The position numbers and the translations under genes were made by a program. The notes under the pieces are model-generated. The model had not been told where the DNA came from. It worked only from the letters and a program-made list of their open reading frames with translations, and searched no databases. From UBA6197 sp047638075 (lineage in GTDB: Bacteria > Pseudomonadota > Alphaproteobacteria > Rhodobacterales > Rhodobacteraceae): a stretch of DNA of 30,940 nucleotides. Within the stretch, counting starts at the first letter, position 1; each line of letters opens with the position of its first letter. The DNA is taken from NCBI RefSeq assembly GCF_047638075.1, contig NZ_JBLJBV010000022.1, forward strand, positions 1 to 30,940. Direction: 5' to 3'. Shown piece by piece: positions 23,432-30,940 of this stretch.

Positions 23432-24652
23432 ATGGCAGAGAGTTTGTTTTCTTACCCCACCCCCTTCACCCCACCCACCACGGAAGAAGATAAACTATCC
23501 TTCCTCCGCCTTATTCGTTCCCGTCGTGTTGGGGTTGCGACGTTTTATCGGCTTTTGGCGGAACACGGATCAGCAGCGGTGGCGCTTGACGCGCTGCCGG
23601 AAATTGCTCGCGCGGCAGGGGTTGCGCAATATGCCGCCTGCCCCGAAGGGGTTGCGTTGGCCGAGATGAAGGCCGCCCGGCGACTGGGGGCACAGATGCT
23701 GTGTCATGGGCAGCCGTCGTATCCCTCGGCTTTGGCCGAGCTATCAGATGCGCCGCCGGTGCTTTGGGCCATGGGTGATGTTTCACTGCTGACGCGCCCC
23801 ATGGTGGCGCTGGTGGGCGCGCGCAACGCATCGTCACTGGGCACAAGGATGGCGCGCAAACTGGCCGAAGGGTTGGGGGCTGCGGGATATGTTGTCGTAT
23901 CAGGGTTGGCGCGCGGCGTAGATGCGGCGGCGCATCATGCAGCGCTGGCCAGTGGCACAGTGGCGGTTCAGGCGGGCGGGGTTGATGTGATCTACCCGGC
24001 AGAGAACACTGCCCTGGCGAAGGACATTGCCGTGCGCGGCCTGCGTCTATCGGAACAACCTTTCGGGTTGGAGCCACAGGCACGCCACTTTCCGATGCGC
24101 AATCGGATTATATCGGGGCTTGGCCGCGCGGTGGTGGTGATTGAGGCTGCGGCACGGTCCGGCAGTCTGATCACGGCGCGCAATGCGCTGGATCAGGGGC
24201 GAGAGGTAATGGCGGTTCCGGGCCACCCATTGGACGCGCGCGCCAGTGGGTGCAACATGCTGATCCGCGACGGTGCTCTTTTAGTGCGCGGAGTAGAGGA
24301 TATTTTGGCCGGGTTGGGTTGTGGAGAGGAACAGTCAGCCCATCCCTCCGTCATCAGCCCGAAGGCGCGCGGCGAAAACCTTGCAGTTACAACCATGAAG
24401 GAGGCGCCTGCGACAGGCGATGTGCCGCCCCCTTTGGTGCGTGACATAGTCCACAAGTCGCGCCCCACATCTGAGACGAGGGCCTTGCATCAGTCCATAC
24501 TCGATCGGCTGGGGCCCAGCCCTTTGGCCGAAGATCAATTGATCCGTGATCTGTCTTTGCCCGCAGCCAAGCTGGCGCAAGAGCTTTTACTGCTGGAAAT
24601 GGACGGTGTCATTGCCCGTCAACCGGGTGGGTTGCTGACCCGCGTTGTCTAA
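23432..24652 (+). CDS. dprA: DNA-processing protein DprA
   Basis: DprA binds incoming single-stranded DNA during transformation and loads RecA. The 406-residue product has an N-terminal helical part (FLRLIRSRRVGVATFYRLL), the Rossmann-like DprA domain from about residue 125 (VGARNASSLGTR, G129; VVSGLARGVDAAAHHAAL; FPMRNRIISGLGRAVVVIEA; SGSLITARNALDQGREV) and a C-terminal winged-helix (LGPSPLAEDQLIRDLSLPA to GGLLTRVV). The start at 23432 has GGAGG 5 nt upstream and is preferred to a TTG 17 codons earlier. It stands alone between tldD and topA, as DprA next to TopA is common. Confidence 0.95.
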   Translation: MAESLFSYPTPFTPPTTEEDKLSFLRLIRSRRVGVATFYRLLAEHGSAAVALDALPEIARAAGVAQYAACPEGVALAEMKAARRLGAQMLCHGQPSYPSALAELSDAPPVLWAMGDVSLLTRPMVALVGARNASSLGTRMARKLAEGLGAAGYVVVSGLARGVDAAAHHAALASGTVAVQAGGVDVIYPAENTALAKDIAVRGLRLSEQPFGLEPQARHFPMRNRIISGLGRAVVVIEAAARSGSLITARNALDQGREVMAVPGHPLDARASGCNMLIRDGALLVRGVEDILAGLGCGEEQSAHPSVISPKARGENLAVTTMKEAPATGDVPPPLVRDIVHKSRPTSETRALHQSILDRLGPSPLAEDQLIRDLSLPAAKLAQELLLLEMDGVIARQPGGLLTRVV

Positions 24653-24654
24653 GA

Positions 24655-24676
24655 GGCAGCGGGGCATATTGCTGCC
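24655..24676 (+). terminator. Hairpin after dprA
   Basis: GGCAGC (24655-24660) and GCTGCC (24671-24676) form a 6-bp stem with a 10-nt loop two bases after the stop. There is no T run, so termination is uncertain. Confidence 0.4.
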
Positions 24677-24959
24677 CGTCCGCCAAGCGCGACATCACCA
24701 ATCTGTCACCGGGTCGATGACATATCCATCGCCATGGTGTGGCTATTGCATTTTGATTTACGCGGGCTAGCCAACGGCTGTGTCCGTGATTGATACCGCG
24801 TTTTGATGAACACCGGGGTTTTCTGATGCGGCAAAACGCCTGCTGTTTCCGGCCTGGTGACGCGGGTTTGGTTTTTGCACAGCCTTGGCATGCCTGCGGC
24901 CCGGCTGGTCCGCCTAACCGGCACCCCCACACCCGTGATCAACATCACCTCAGGGCGCA

Positions 24960-24988
24960 TTGACACCGCCCGCCAAGCCCCCCATGTT
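24960..24988 (+). promoter_or_regulatory. Candidate topA promoter
   Basis: A perfect TTGACA (24960-24965) is followed after 17 bp by CATGTT (24983-24988), a weak -10. The predicted leader is about 35 nt. Confidence 0.45.
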
Positions 24989-25029
24989 CCGCGGCCAAAG
25001 CGCATTTTTTGATCCCCCGAGAGGAAGTC

Positions 25030-27660
25030 ATGGCCGTTGTCGTTGTCGAATCCCCTGCTAAGGCCAAGACCATAAACAAATATCTCGGCTCGAACTACAC
25101 TGTTCTGGCCTCGTACGGGCATGTCCGCGACCTGCCGCCCAAGGATGGATCGGTCGACCCAGAGCATGATTTCAACATGAAATGGGAAATCGCGTCAGAC
25201 AGCAAGAAGCACATCAAGGCCATTACGGACGCGCTGAAAACCGACGATGAACTGATTCTCGCAACCGACCCTGACCGCGAGGGCGAAGCGATTTCATGGC
25301 ACCTGCAAGAGACACTGGCCTCGGCCCTGAAGAAAGGCAAAAAGGTCAGCCGCGTAACCTTTAACGCGATTACCAAAGCCGCCGTGACCGAAGCGATGGC
25401 CAACCCGCGGCAGGTCGATACCGCCTTGGTCGAGGCCTATCTTGCGCGGCGCGCGCTGGACTATCTGGTGGGGTTCAACCTCTCGCCGGTGCTGTGGCGC
25501 AAGCTGCCGGGCGCAAAATCGGCGGGGCGCGTGCAGTCGGTCTGCCTGCGCCTGATTGTCGAGCGCGAGATGGAGATCGAGGCGTTCCGCGCCCGCGAAT
25601 ACTGGACCGTGACTGCCCTGCTGCAAACCCCGCGCGGGCAGGATTTTACTGCCCGTCTGACCGTTCTGGGCGGCAAGAAGTTGGACAAATTCGACATTGC
25701 CACCGCCACCGCAGCCGAATTAGCGGTGCAGGCCATCACGTCGCGTACCTTGGCGGTAAAATCGGTCGAGGCCAAACCCGCCAGCCGCAACCCCTATGCG
25801 CCCTTCATGACCTCAACCCTGCAACAAGAGGCCAGCCGGAAATTCGGCATGGGCGCCAAGGCCTGTATGAGCACAGCACAGCGGCTTTATGAGGCGGGTC
25901 ATATCACCTACATGCGGACCGACGGTATCGACATGGCGCCCGAAGCGGTGACCGCCGCGCGAGACGAAATTTCCCGTCGATTTGGCGCGGATTACGTTCC
26001 TGCCACCCCGCGCATCTACAAGAACAAGGCCAAAAACGCGCAAGAGGCGCACGAATGTATCCGTCCGACCGATATGACGATGTCCCCCGACCGGCTGTCG
26101 GTCGAGTCCGATCAGCGTAAACTTTACGATCTGATCTGGAAGCGCACGATCGCCAGCCAGATGGCCGCCGCCAGAATGGAGCGCACCACGGTCGATATAG
26201 GGTCGCCCGACGAACAGATCGAACTGCGCGCGACCGGTCAGGTGATGATGTTTGACGGCTTTCTCAAGGTCTATGACGAAGGCCGCGACGATGACGAAGG
26301 CGAAGACAGCGCCCGCCTGCCGCAAATTATGCAAGGCGAGGCGACCGAAAAGAAAAACATCACCCCCGAACAGCATTTCACCCAGCCCCCAGCGCGGTAT
26401 ACCGAGGCAACGCTGGTCAAGCGCATGGAAGAACTGGGCATCGGCCGCCCCTCGACCTACGCCAGCATCGTTACCACGATTCAGGATCGGGGCTATGTGC
26501 GCAAGGACAAGAACCGCCTGATCCCCGAAGATACCGGGCGGCTGGTCACGATCTTTCTGTCGAACTACTTCCGCAATTATGTGGAATATGACTTTACCGC
26601 CGATCTTGAAGATCAGCTTGACGACATCTCTGCGGGCAACCGCGATTATAAAGAAGTTCTGGCGCGGTTTTGGCGCGATTTCTCGGCAGCAATTGCGGAA
26701 ACGTCCGAGCTGCGGATAACCGACGTTCTTGAAAAGATTGACGAAGTTCTAAGCCCGCACATTTACCCGGCCCGCGATGACGGATCAGACCCGAAATCTT
26801 GCCCGGTTTGTGGCACTGGCCGGTTGAACCTGAAAACCGCGCGTTCAGGCGGGGCTTTCATTGGCTGCAACAACTACCCCGAATGTCGTTATACCCGGCC
26901 ACTGACAGCGCCGGGCGGCGAAGATGGCGCGACTGCGGGGCTGGATGGAAAGGTGCTGGGCGTGGATGATGCGGGCACGCCCGTCACCCTGCGTATCGGC
27001 CGCTTTGGCCCCTATGTGCAACTGGGCGAGGCTACAGCCGAGGCCCCGAAACCGCCCCGCGCAAGCCTGCCCAAGGGCTGGGCGCCCGAGGCGTTGGAGC
27101 TGGACCGTGCGCTGGCGCTTTTGTCGCTGCCCCGCCCGATCGGGTCGCACCCCGAAGACGGCGAATTGGTTGAGGCCAGCATTGGCCGCTTTGGCCCCTA
27201 TGTGAAACACGGCAAGGTCTATGCCAACATCACCGACGTCGAAGAGGTCTTTACCATCGGCATGAACCGCGCGGTTGAAGTATTGGCCCAAAAGGCCGCA
27301 CGCGGCCCCGGCCGGGGCGCCGCCGCGCAGCCGCTCAAAGAGTTGGGCGAACATCCCGATGGGGGCGCGATTCAGGTAATGCCGGGCCGCTACGGCCCCT
27401 ATATCAAATGGGGCAAGATCAACGCGACGCTGCCCAATGGCCTTGAACCCGGCGCGGTGACGCTGGAAGAGGCCCTGCCGATACTCGCGGAAAAGGCCAA
27501 GAAGGGCGGCAAACCAAAAGCGACCAAAGCCAAAGCCGCCGCAAAGCCCAAAGCCAAAACAGCAAGCAAGGCCGCAGCAAAACCCAAAGCAGCCGCCAAG
27601 CCCAAAGCAGCCGCCAAGCCCAAGGCCGCCGCAAAACCCAAGGCCGCAAAGAAAGCCTGA
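25030..27660 (+). CDS. topA: DNA topoisomerase I
   Basis: This type IA enzyme relaxes negative supercoils. The 876-residue product begins MAVVVVESPAKAKTINKYLG with a Toprim domain (1-115, TDPDREGEAISWH), followed by the type IA core with catalytic tyrosine Y294 in HITYMRTDGIDM. One four-cysteine zinc finger (C591, C594, C613, C619) is followed by three GRFGPYV-type repeats (RIGRFGPYVQLG, SIGRFGPYVKHG, PGRYGPYIKWG) and a tail of about 45 residues made of Lys, Ala and Pro. E. coli TopA has more zinc-ribbon repeats; the single finger plus GRFGPYV repeats is the alphaproteobacterial form. GAGGA lies 4 nt before the ATG, which excludes a start seven codons upstream. Confidence 0.97.
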   Translation: MAVVVVESPAKAKTINKYLGSNYTVLASYGHVRDLPPKDGSVDPEHDFNMKWEIASDSKKHIKAITDALKTDDELILATDPDREGEAISWHLQETLASALKKGKKVSRVTFNAITKAAVTEAMANPRQVDTALVEAYLARRALDYLVGFNLSPVLWRKLPGAKSAGRVQSVCLRLIVEREMEIEAFRAREYWTVTALLQTPRGQDFTARLTVLGGKKLDKFDIATATAAELAVQAITSRTLAVKSVEAKPASRNPYAPFMTSTLQQEASRKFGMGAKACMSTAQRLYEAGHITYMRTDGIDMAPEAVTAARDEISRRFGADYVPATPRIYKNKAKNAQEAHECIRPTDMTMSPDRLSVESDQRKLYDLIWKRTIASQMAAARMERTTVDIGSPDEQIELRATGQVMMFDGFLKVYDEGRDDDEGEDSARLPQIMQGEATEKKNITPEQHFTQPPARYTEATLVKRMEELGIGRPSTYASIVTTIQDRGYVRKDKNRLIPEDTGRLVTIFLSNYFRNYVEYDFTADLEDQLDDISAGNRDYKEVLARFWRDFSAAIAETSELRITDVLEKIDEVLSPHIYPARDDGSDPKSCPVCGTGRLNLKTARSGGAFIGCNNYPECRYTRPLTAPGGEDGATAGLDGKVLGVDDAGTPVTLRIGRFGPYVQLGEATAEAPKPPRASLPKGWAPEALELDRALALLSLPRPIGSHPEDGELVEASIGRFGPYVKHGKVYANITDVEEVFTIGMNRAVEVLAQKAARGPGRGAAAQPLKELGEHPDGGAIQVMPGRYGPYIKWGKINATLPNGLEPGAVTLEEALPILAEKAKKGGKPKATKAKAAAKPKAKTASKAAAKPKAAAKPKAAAKPKAAAKPKAAKKA
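27580..27651 (+). repeat. 18-bp tandem repeats encoding the KPKAAA tail of TopA
   Basis: Four in-frame units of 18 bp encode KPKAAA (the last is KPKAAK). The first two units are identical at 17 of 18 bases; later units drift at third positions. The stretch is prone to slippage, so tail length may vary between strains. Confidence 0.75.
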
Positions 27661-27786
27661 CGCTAACGCCTATTTCGGACCACCTCTCTTTGCGCAAGGC
27701 TTCTACCGACCTGCGCGGCCGTCGCGCGGGAAAATCCGGCCAACGGCGGCCGCACGACCAAGACCCGATCCGCTGCACTGCGGCAA

Positions 27787-27815
27787 TTGACAGTGGCGCG
27801 CCCCTTCGTCACTAC
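27787..27815 (+). promoter_or_regulatory. Candidate promoter of the CoA-transferase genes
   Basis: TTGACA (27787-27792) is followed after 17 bp by CACTAC (27810-27815). The -35 is perfect and the -10 is poor. The predicted start lies about 10 nt before the ribosome site. Confidence 0.4.
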
Positions 27816-27843
27816 TTCTGACAACGAAATTGCGGAGGACTTC

Positions 27844-28539
27844 ATGAAAAAGGTATTCGCCACCGCCGACGAGGCCCTGGAGGGGCTTTTGGTTGACGGC
27901 ATGACAATGGCAGCTGGCGGCTTTGGCCTGTGCGGCATCCCCGAACTTCTGATCGACGCACTTGTCAAAAATGGTGTGAAGGACATCACCATTGCCTCCA
28001 ACAACTGTGGTGTTGATGGCTTTGGGCTGGGCAAGCTGCTGGATACACGGCAGATCAAGAAGATGATCTCATCCTACGTTGGCGAGAACGCCGAATTCAT
28101 GCGCCAATACCTTTCGGGCGAATTAGAGCTGGAATTCAACCCGCAAGGCACATTGGCCGAGCGAATGCGTGCCGGCGGTGCGGGTATTCCCGGTTTTTAC
28201 ACCAAGACCGGCGTGGGCACCGTGATTGCCGACGGCAAGGAGCACAAGGATTTCAACGGCGAAACCTATATTCTGGAAACCGGCCTTGTGATGGATCTGG
28301 CGATCGTGAAGGCGTGGAAGGCCGATACCTCGGGTAACCTCGTCTTTCGCAAGACCGCGCGCAACTTCAACGTGCCTGCCGCGACCTGTGGCCGGATTTG
28401 CGTGGCCGAGGTTGAGGAAATCGTGCCGGTCGGCAGCCTTGACCCCGACTGCATCCACCTGCCCGGCATCTATGTGCACCGCATCGTTACCGGCAAACAC
28501 GAAAAACGCATCGAACAGCGCACTGTGCGGGAGGGTTGA
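27844..28539 (+). CDS. 3-oxoacid CoA-transferase subunit A
   Basis: This is the A subunit of a type I CoA-transferase, probably succinyl-CoA:3-oxoacid (acetoacetate) CoA-transferase, used in ketone body and polyhydroxybutyrate metabolism. The 231-residue product starts MKKVFATADEAL and has the family segment AAGGFGLCGIPELLIDAL (about 22-39), ITIASNNCGVDGFGLG and the GTLAERMRAGGAGIPGFYT block. The start at 27844 has GGAGG 6 nt upstream. The acceptor acid (acetoacetate, or 3-oxoadipate as in PcaI) cannot be fixed by eye. It is 3 bp from the B subunit gene, which is the usual arrangement. Confidence 0.92.
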   Translation: MKKVFATADEALEGLLVDGMTMAAGGFGLCGIPELLIDALVKNGVKDITIASNNCGVDGFGLGKLLDTRQIKKMISSYVGENAEFMRQYLSGELELEFNPQGTLAERMRAGGAGIPGFYTKTGVGTVIADGKEHKDFNGETYILETGLVMDLAIVKAWKADTSGNLVFRKTARNFNVPAATCGRICVAEVEEIVPVGSLDPDCIHLPGIYVHRIVTGKHEKRIEQRTVREG

Positions 28540-28542
28540 GAA

Positions 28543-29172
28543 ATGGCTTGGGACCGGAACCAACTGGCCGCCCGCGCGGCAAAGGAACTGAAAGACGGCA
28601 TGTATGTGAACCTGGGCATCGGTATTCCGACGCTGGTGGCGAACTACATCCCCGAGGGTGTGTCCGTGACGCTGCAATCGGAAAACGGGATGCTGGGCAT
28701 CGGCCCCTTCCCGGCAGATGACGACGTGGACGCCGACCTGATCAACGCAGGCAAGCAGACCATTTCCGAATTGCCGCATTCGGCCTATTTCGACAGCGCC
28801 ACCAGCTTTGCAATGATCCGCGGCGGCAAAATCGCCATGGCGATTCTGGGCGCGATGGAGGTGTCGGAAAAGGGCGATCTGGCGAACTGGATGATCCCCG
28901 GCAAGCTGGTCAAGGGCATGGGCGGCGCGATGGATCTGGTGGCGGGGGTCAAACGTGTGGTGGTGGTGATGGATCACGCCAACAAGCACGGCGACTCCAA
29001 GGTGCTGCGTGAATGCACGCTGCCGCTGACCGGGCGCGGCGTTGTGGACCGGATCATCACCAATCTGGGTGTTCTGGACGTGGTCGAGGGTGGGTTGAGG
29101 ATTGTCGAGTTGGCCGATGGTGTGACCGAGGCTGAACTGCGCGCGGCGACCGAAGCGACCCTGGTTGAGTGA
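28543..29172 (+). CDS. 3-oxoacid CoA-transferase subunit B
   Basis: This is the catalytic B subunit partner. The 209-residue product has the NLGIGIPTLVANYIP N-terminal block, the active-site glutamate E47 in QSENGMLGIGPFP, which forms the glutamyl-CoA thioester intermediate, and the GGAMDLVAGVKRVVVVMDH segment. A ribosome site (GGGAGGG, inside the end of the A gene) precedes the ATG by about 8 nt, which fits coupled translation and a 1:1 ratio. A strong hairpin ends the unit. Confidence 0.94.
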   Translation: MAWDRNQLAARAAKELKDGMYVNLGIGIPTLVANYIPEGVSVTLQSENGMLGIGPFPADDDVDADLINAGKQTISELPHSAYFDSATSFAMIRGGKIAMAILGAMEVSEKGDLANWMIPGKLVKGMGGAMDLVAGVKRVVVVMDHANKHGDSKVLRECTLPLTGRGVVDRIITNLGVLDVVEGGLRIVELADGVTEAELRAATEATLVE

Positions 29173-29178
29173 CCTTTG

Positions 29179-29206
29179 AAGGATGGCCCTTTTCGGGGCC
29201 ATCCTT
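29179..29206 (+). terminator. Terminator after the CoA-transferase genes
   Basis: AAGGATGGCCC (29179-29189) and GGGCCATCCTT (29196-29206) form a perfect 11-bp stem with a 6-nt loop, seven bases after the stop codon. The T tail is short. Confidence 0.7.
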
Positions 29207-29282
29207 TCCGAAACGGCGAAACTGTTACGCTGGGTGAAACAGCTCCATATTGCTGCCCTAATCTGTCTCTAAATCAGCGGCA

Positions 29283-30272
29283 ATGACCAGTACGCAAGCC
29301 CCCTCTTCATCAGACCTATCCCTGCCGCACAGGCGAGGCCGCGACCGGCTGATAATCGCCGTGCTGCTGGCACTGGTGGTGCTGGGGCTGATCGGGCTGG
29401 CCTCTGCCACAGGGTGGCACGAAACCTGGGCGCAGATAACGCGGTTGAGCGCGCTGCAAATCATCACGCTGCTGGCCTTGTCCTTGATCAATTACGCTCT
29501 GCGCGGGCTGCGCTGGCATCTTTTTGCCCGCCGGATCGGGCTTAAGACCGGCATTGGCCAGAACCTGCGCCATTTCATCGGCGGATTCGCAATGAGCGTA
29601 ACCCCCGGCCGCGTAGGTGAGTTGGTGCGGATGCGGTGGCTGCGGCGCGAAACGGGGTGGGCTTTTGCCCGCACGGCCCCTTTGGCGTTGATGGATCGCG
29701 CCTCTGATCTGGCGGTGATGGCGGCGCTATTGGGGCTATCGGTTGCGTTGGCGGCGGGTGGTATTCAGGGGGCGGTGCCGGTCACGGCGCTTGCGCTGGG
29801 GGCCGCCGTTGTTGCCACGCGGCCCCGACTGCTGGCTGCGCTGATCACCTGGGCCTACCGCATCACAGGCCGCCTGCCGCGCAGTTTTGGCCGGGCACGG
29901 GCGGCGGCGCGGTCTTTGGCGCGGTTCAGCCATGGGCCGACGTTGGCATTGGCGTTGGCGCTGGGGCTGGCGGGCTGGCTGGCCGAGGGCGTGGCCTTTC
30001 ATCTGCTGCTGGGTTGGATGGGGGCCGATATCGGGCTGTGGAAAGCCGTGGCAATCTTTGTCTTTTCGGCATTGGCCGGGGGGCTGACCGGCGCCCCCGG
30101 TGGCCTTGGCGGGGCCGAAGCCGCCATGGTGGCGCTGCTATCACTGGACGGTGTCGGGCTTGAGGTTTCAATTCCCGCTACCGCCGTGATCCGCCTGACA
30201 ACCCTTTGGTTCGCTATCGGGCTTGGCGTGGCCGTGTTTCCGCTGGCTGAACGAAAATCGCTAAGGGTCTAA
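29283..30272 (+). CDS. Flippase-like / lysylphosphatidylglycerol synthase TM-region protein
   Basis: This is an integral membrane protein of the UPF0104/LPG_synthase_TM family, related to the membrane part of MprF. The 329-residue product has about seven to eight hydrophobic helices, the family motif YALRGLRWHLFARRIG (near 70-86), GGFAMSVTPGRVGELVRMRWL (about 100-120) and GALTGAPGGLGG-like residues (here GGLTGAPGGLGGAEAAMVAL, near 263-282). The catalytic lysyl-transferase domain of MprF is absent. Stand-alone members are thought to move or bind lipid-linked molecules; the substrate is unknown. The next gene starts one base after its stop, so the two are probably co-transcribed. Confidence 0.85.
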   Translation: MTSTQAPSSSDLSLPHRRGRDRLIIAVLLALVVLGLIGLASATGWHETWAQITRLSALQIITLLALSLINYALRGLRWHLFARRIGLKTGIGQNLRHFIGGFAMSVTPGRVGELVRMRWLRRETGWAFARTAPLALMDRASDLAVMAALLGLSVALAAGGIQGAVPVTALALGAAVVATRPRLLAALITWAYRITGRLPRSFGRARAAARSLARFSHGPTLALALALGLAGWLAEGVAFHLLLGWMGADIGLWKAVAIFVFSALAGGLTGAPGGLGGAEAAMVALLSLDGVGLEVSIPATAVIRLTTLWFAIGLGVAVFPLAERKSLRV

Positions 30273-30273
30273 G

Positions 30274-30940
30274 ATGATTTGGAAAACCTCTAACTACACC
30301 GGATGGGGACGCGCGCAAAAAGCCATAGGCGAAATTGCCCGCCCTGAACGCCGGGCCGACGCGCAGACGATCAGCGCCCAGACCCCCGCCCCGGCCATGG
30401 GAATGCGCCGCAGCTATGGCGATGCCGCGCTGAACAACGGCGGGCGGATGATCGACATGACCCGGCTGGACCGGCTGACAGGTTTTGACCCCAAAACCGG
30501 GCATCTGGAGGCCGAGGCCGGCGCGCGGATAGGCGATATTGCCGCGATATTCGCCCCGCGCGGCTGGCTACCCGCGGTGATGCCGGGAACCGGCTTTGCA
30601 ACGGTGGGCGGCTGCATTGCGCAGGATGTCCACGGCAAGAATCACCACCATATGGGCAGCTTTGGCCAGCATGTCGTGGCCCTGACGTTGCTGCAAAACG
30701 GGCACGAGGTCACGGTGCTGCCCGATACGCCCCTGTTTCGCGCGACGCTTGGGGGGCTGGGCCAGACCGGGATCATTCTGAAGGCCACCCTGCGGCTGAT
30801 GCCATGCAAGGGCGATGTGATGATGGTCACCGAACGCCGTGCCAAAGGGTGGGATGAACATCTGTCGCTGCTGGATGCCTCGACGGCCAGCTATAGTGTC
30901 GGCTGGATTGACGCTACCGCAAAGGGTGCAGCCCTTGGCC
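30274..30940 (+). CDS. DprE1-like FAD-binding oxidase, cut by the window end
   Basis: This frame is open to the last base and about 222 codons are visible. It starts MIWKTSNYTGWGRAQKA with AAGGG 6 nt before the ATG. The FAD-binding PCMH fold is shown by GMRRSYGDAALN (near 43-54), PGTGFATVGGCIAQDVHGKN and GLGQTGIILKATLRL. The N-terminal NYTGWGR and the DVHGKNHHHMGSF stretch resemble DprE1, which oxidises decaprenylphosphoryl-ribose on the way to the arabinose donor of actinobacteria; proteobacterial relatives also occur. The FAD-linking histidine could be in the DVHGKNHHHMG segment, but that is inference. The substrate is not established. The gene follows the flippase-like gene by one base. 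Confidence 0.8.
   Translation, partial: MIWKTSNYTGWGRAQKAIGEIARPERRADAQTISAQTPAPAMGMRRSYGDAALNNGGRMIDMTRLDRLTGFDPKTGHLEAEAGARIGDIAAIFAPRGWLPAVMPGTGFATVGGCIAQDVHGKNHHHMGSFGQHVVALTLLQNGHEVTVLPDTPLFRATLGGLGQTGIILKATLRLMPCKGDVMMVTERRAKGWDEHLSLLDASTASYSVGWIDATAKGAALG

Larger units (their letters stand above)
24653..25029. other. Intergenic region between dprA and topA
   Basis: This 377-bp stretch has no convincing gene. It holds a hairpin right after the dprA stop (24655-24676) and a candidate topA promoter (24960-24988). The frames crossing it on the minus strand lack ribosome sites and known motifs. Confidence 0.6.

Noticed and set aside
24609..24932. Minus-strand frame between dprA and topA as a missed gene
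   Set aside because: It runs into dprA coding sequence, shows no recognisable motif or ribosome site, and its composition fits a chance open frame.
1..30940. tRNA, rRNA or CRISPR arrays
   Set aside because: I saw no cloverleaf-like sequence, no rRNA segment and no regularly spaced direct repeats of CRISPR size.

Overview
The window reads as a chromosomal segment of an alphaproteobacterium, most likely a member of the Rhodobacteraceae (Roseobacter side). The reasons are the GC-rich coding regions, the gene order ctaC-ctaB-small ORF-ctaG-ctaE-surf1-thrC-M16 peptidase, the dnaX-ybaB-recR block, the glcDEF block and a recurrent GAGTATTT/CCAAA intergenic motif. Family assignments come from reading the proteins; no database search was run.

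Layout. Positions 1-1435 are an accessory scar: the 5' part of an IS3-family transposase with no catalytic domain, then the C-terminal end of a SAVED-domain protein (the cyclic-nucleotide sensor of CBASS-type defence), closed by a hairpin terminator. From 1435 the sequence is housekeeping. rpsD (minus) has a promoter about 240 nt upstream and a structured leader. It is divergent from dnaX-ybaB-recR and a TfoX-N protein (plus). A convergent small heat shock gene (minus) carries an RpoH-type promoter and a ROSE-like RNA thermometer that pairs its Shine-Dalgarno. Two overlapping secreted trypsin-like protease genes and glcDEF (glycolate oxidase) follow on the minus strand. The glcD promoter overlaps a candidate promoter for the divergent apt gene.

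From 12658 to 21606 the minus strand carries a second FAD-linked 2-hydroxyacid dehydrogenase and then a nine-gene train transcribed from ctaC downward: COX subunit II, haem O synthase, a 66-residue membrane protein, Cox11, COX subunit III, SURF1, threonine synthase, an M16 peptidase and a RimJ-like acetyltransferase. Many junctions overlap by 1-4 nt. GC-rich hairpins lie just after the two structural subunit genes. The divergent ctaC/tldD region holds a promoter and a near-consensus FNR box.

From 21786 to the end the plus strand carries tldD, dprA, topA, a two-subunit 3-oxoacid CoA-transferase, a flippase-like membrane protein and the start of a DprE1-like FAD oxidase cut by the window edge. 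No intact new system is visible. The best leads are the SAVED relic beside the IS, the doubly heat-controlled hsp20 gene, the structured rpsD leader, the twin proteases with an identical C-terminal tail, and the flippase/DprE1-like pair that runs off the end.
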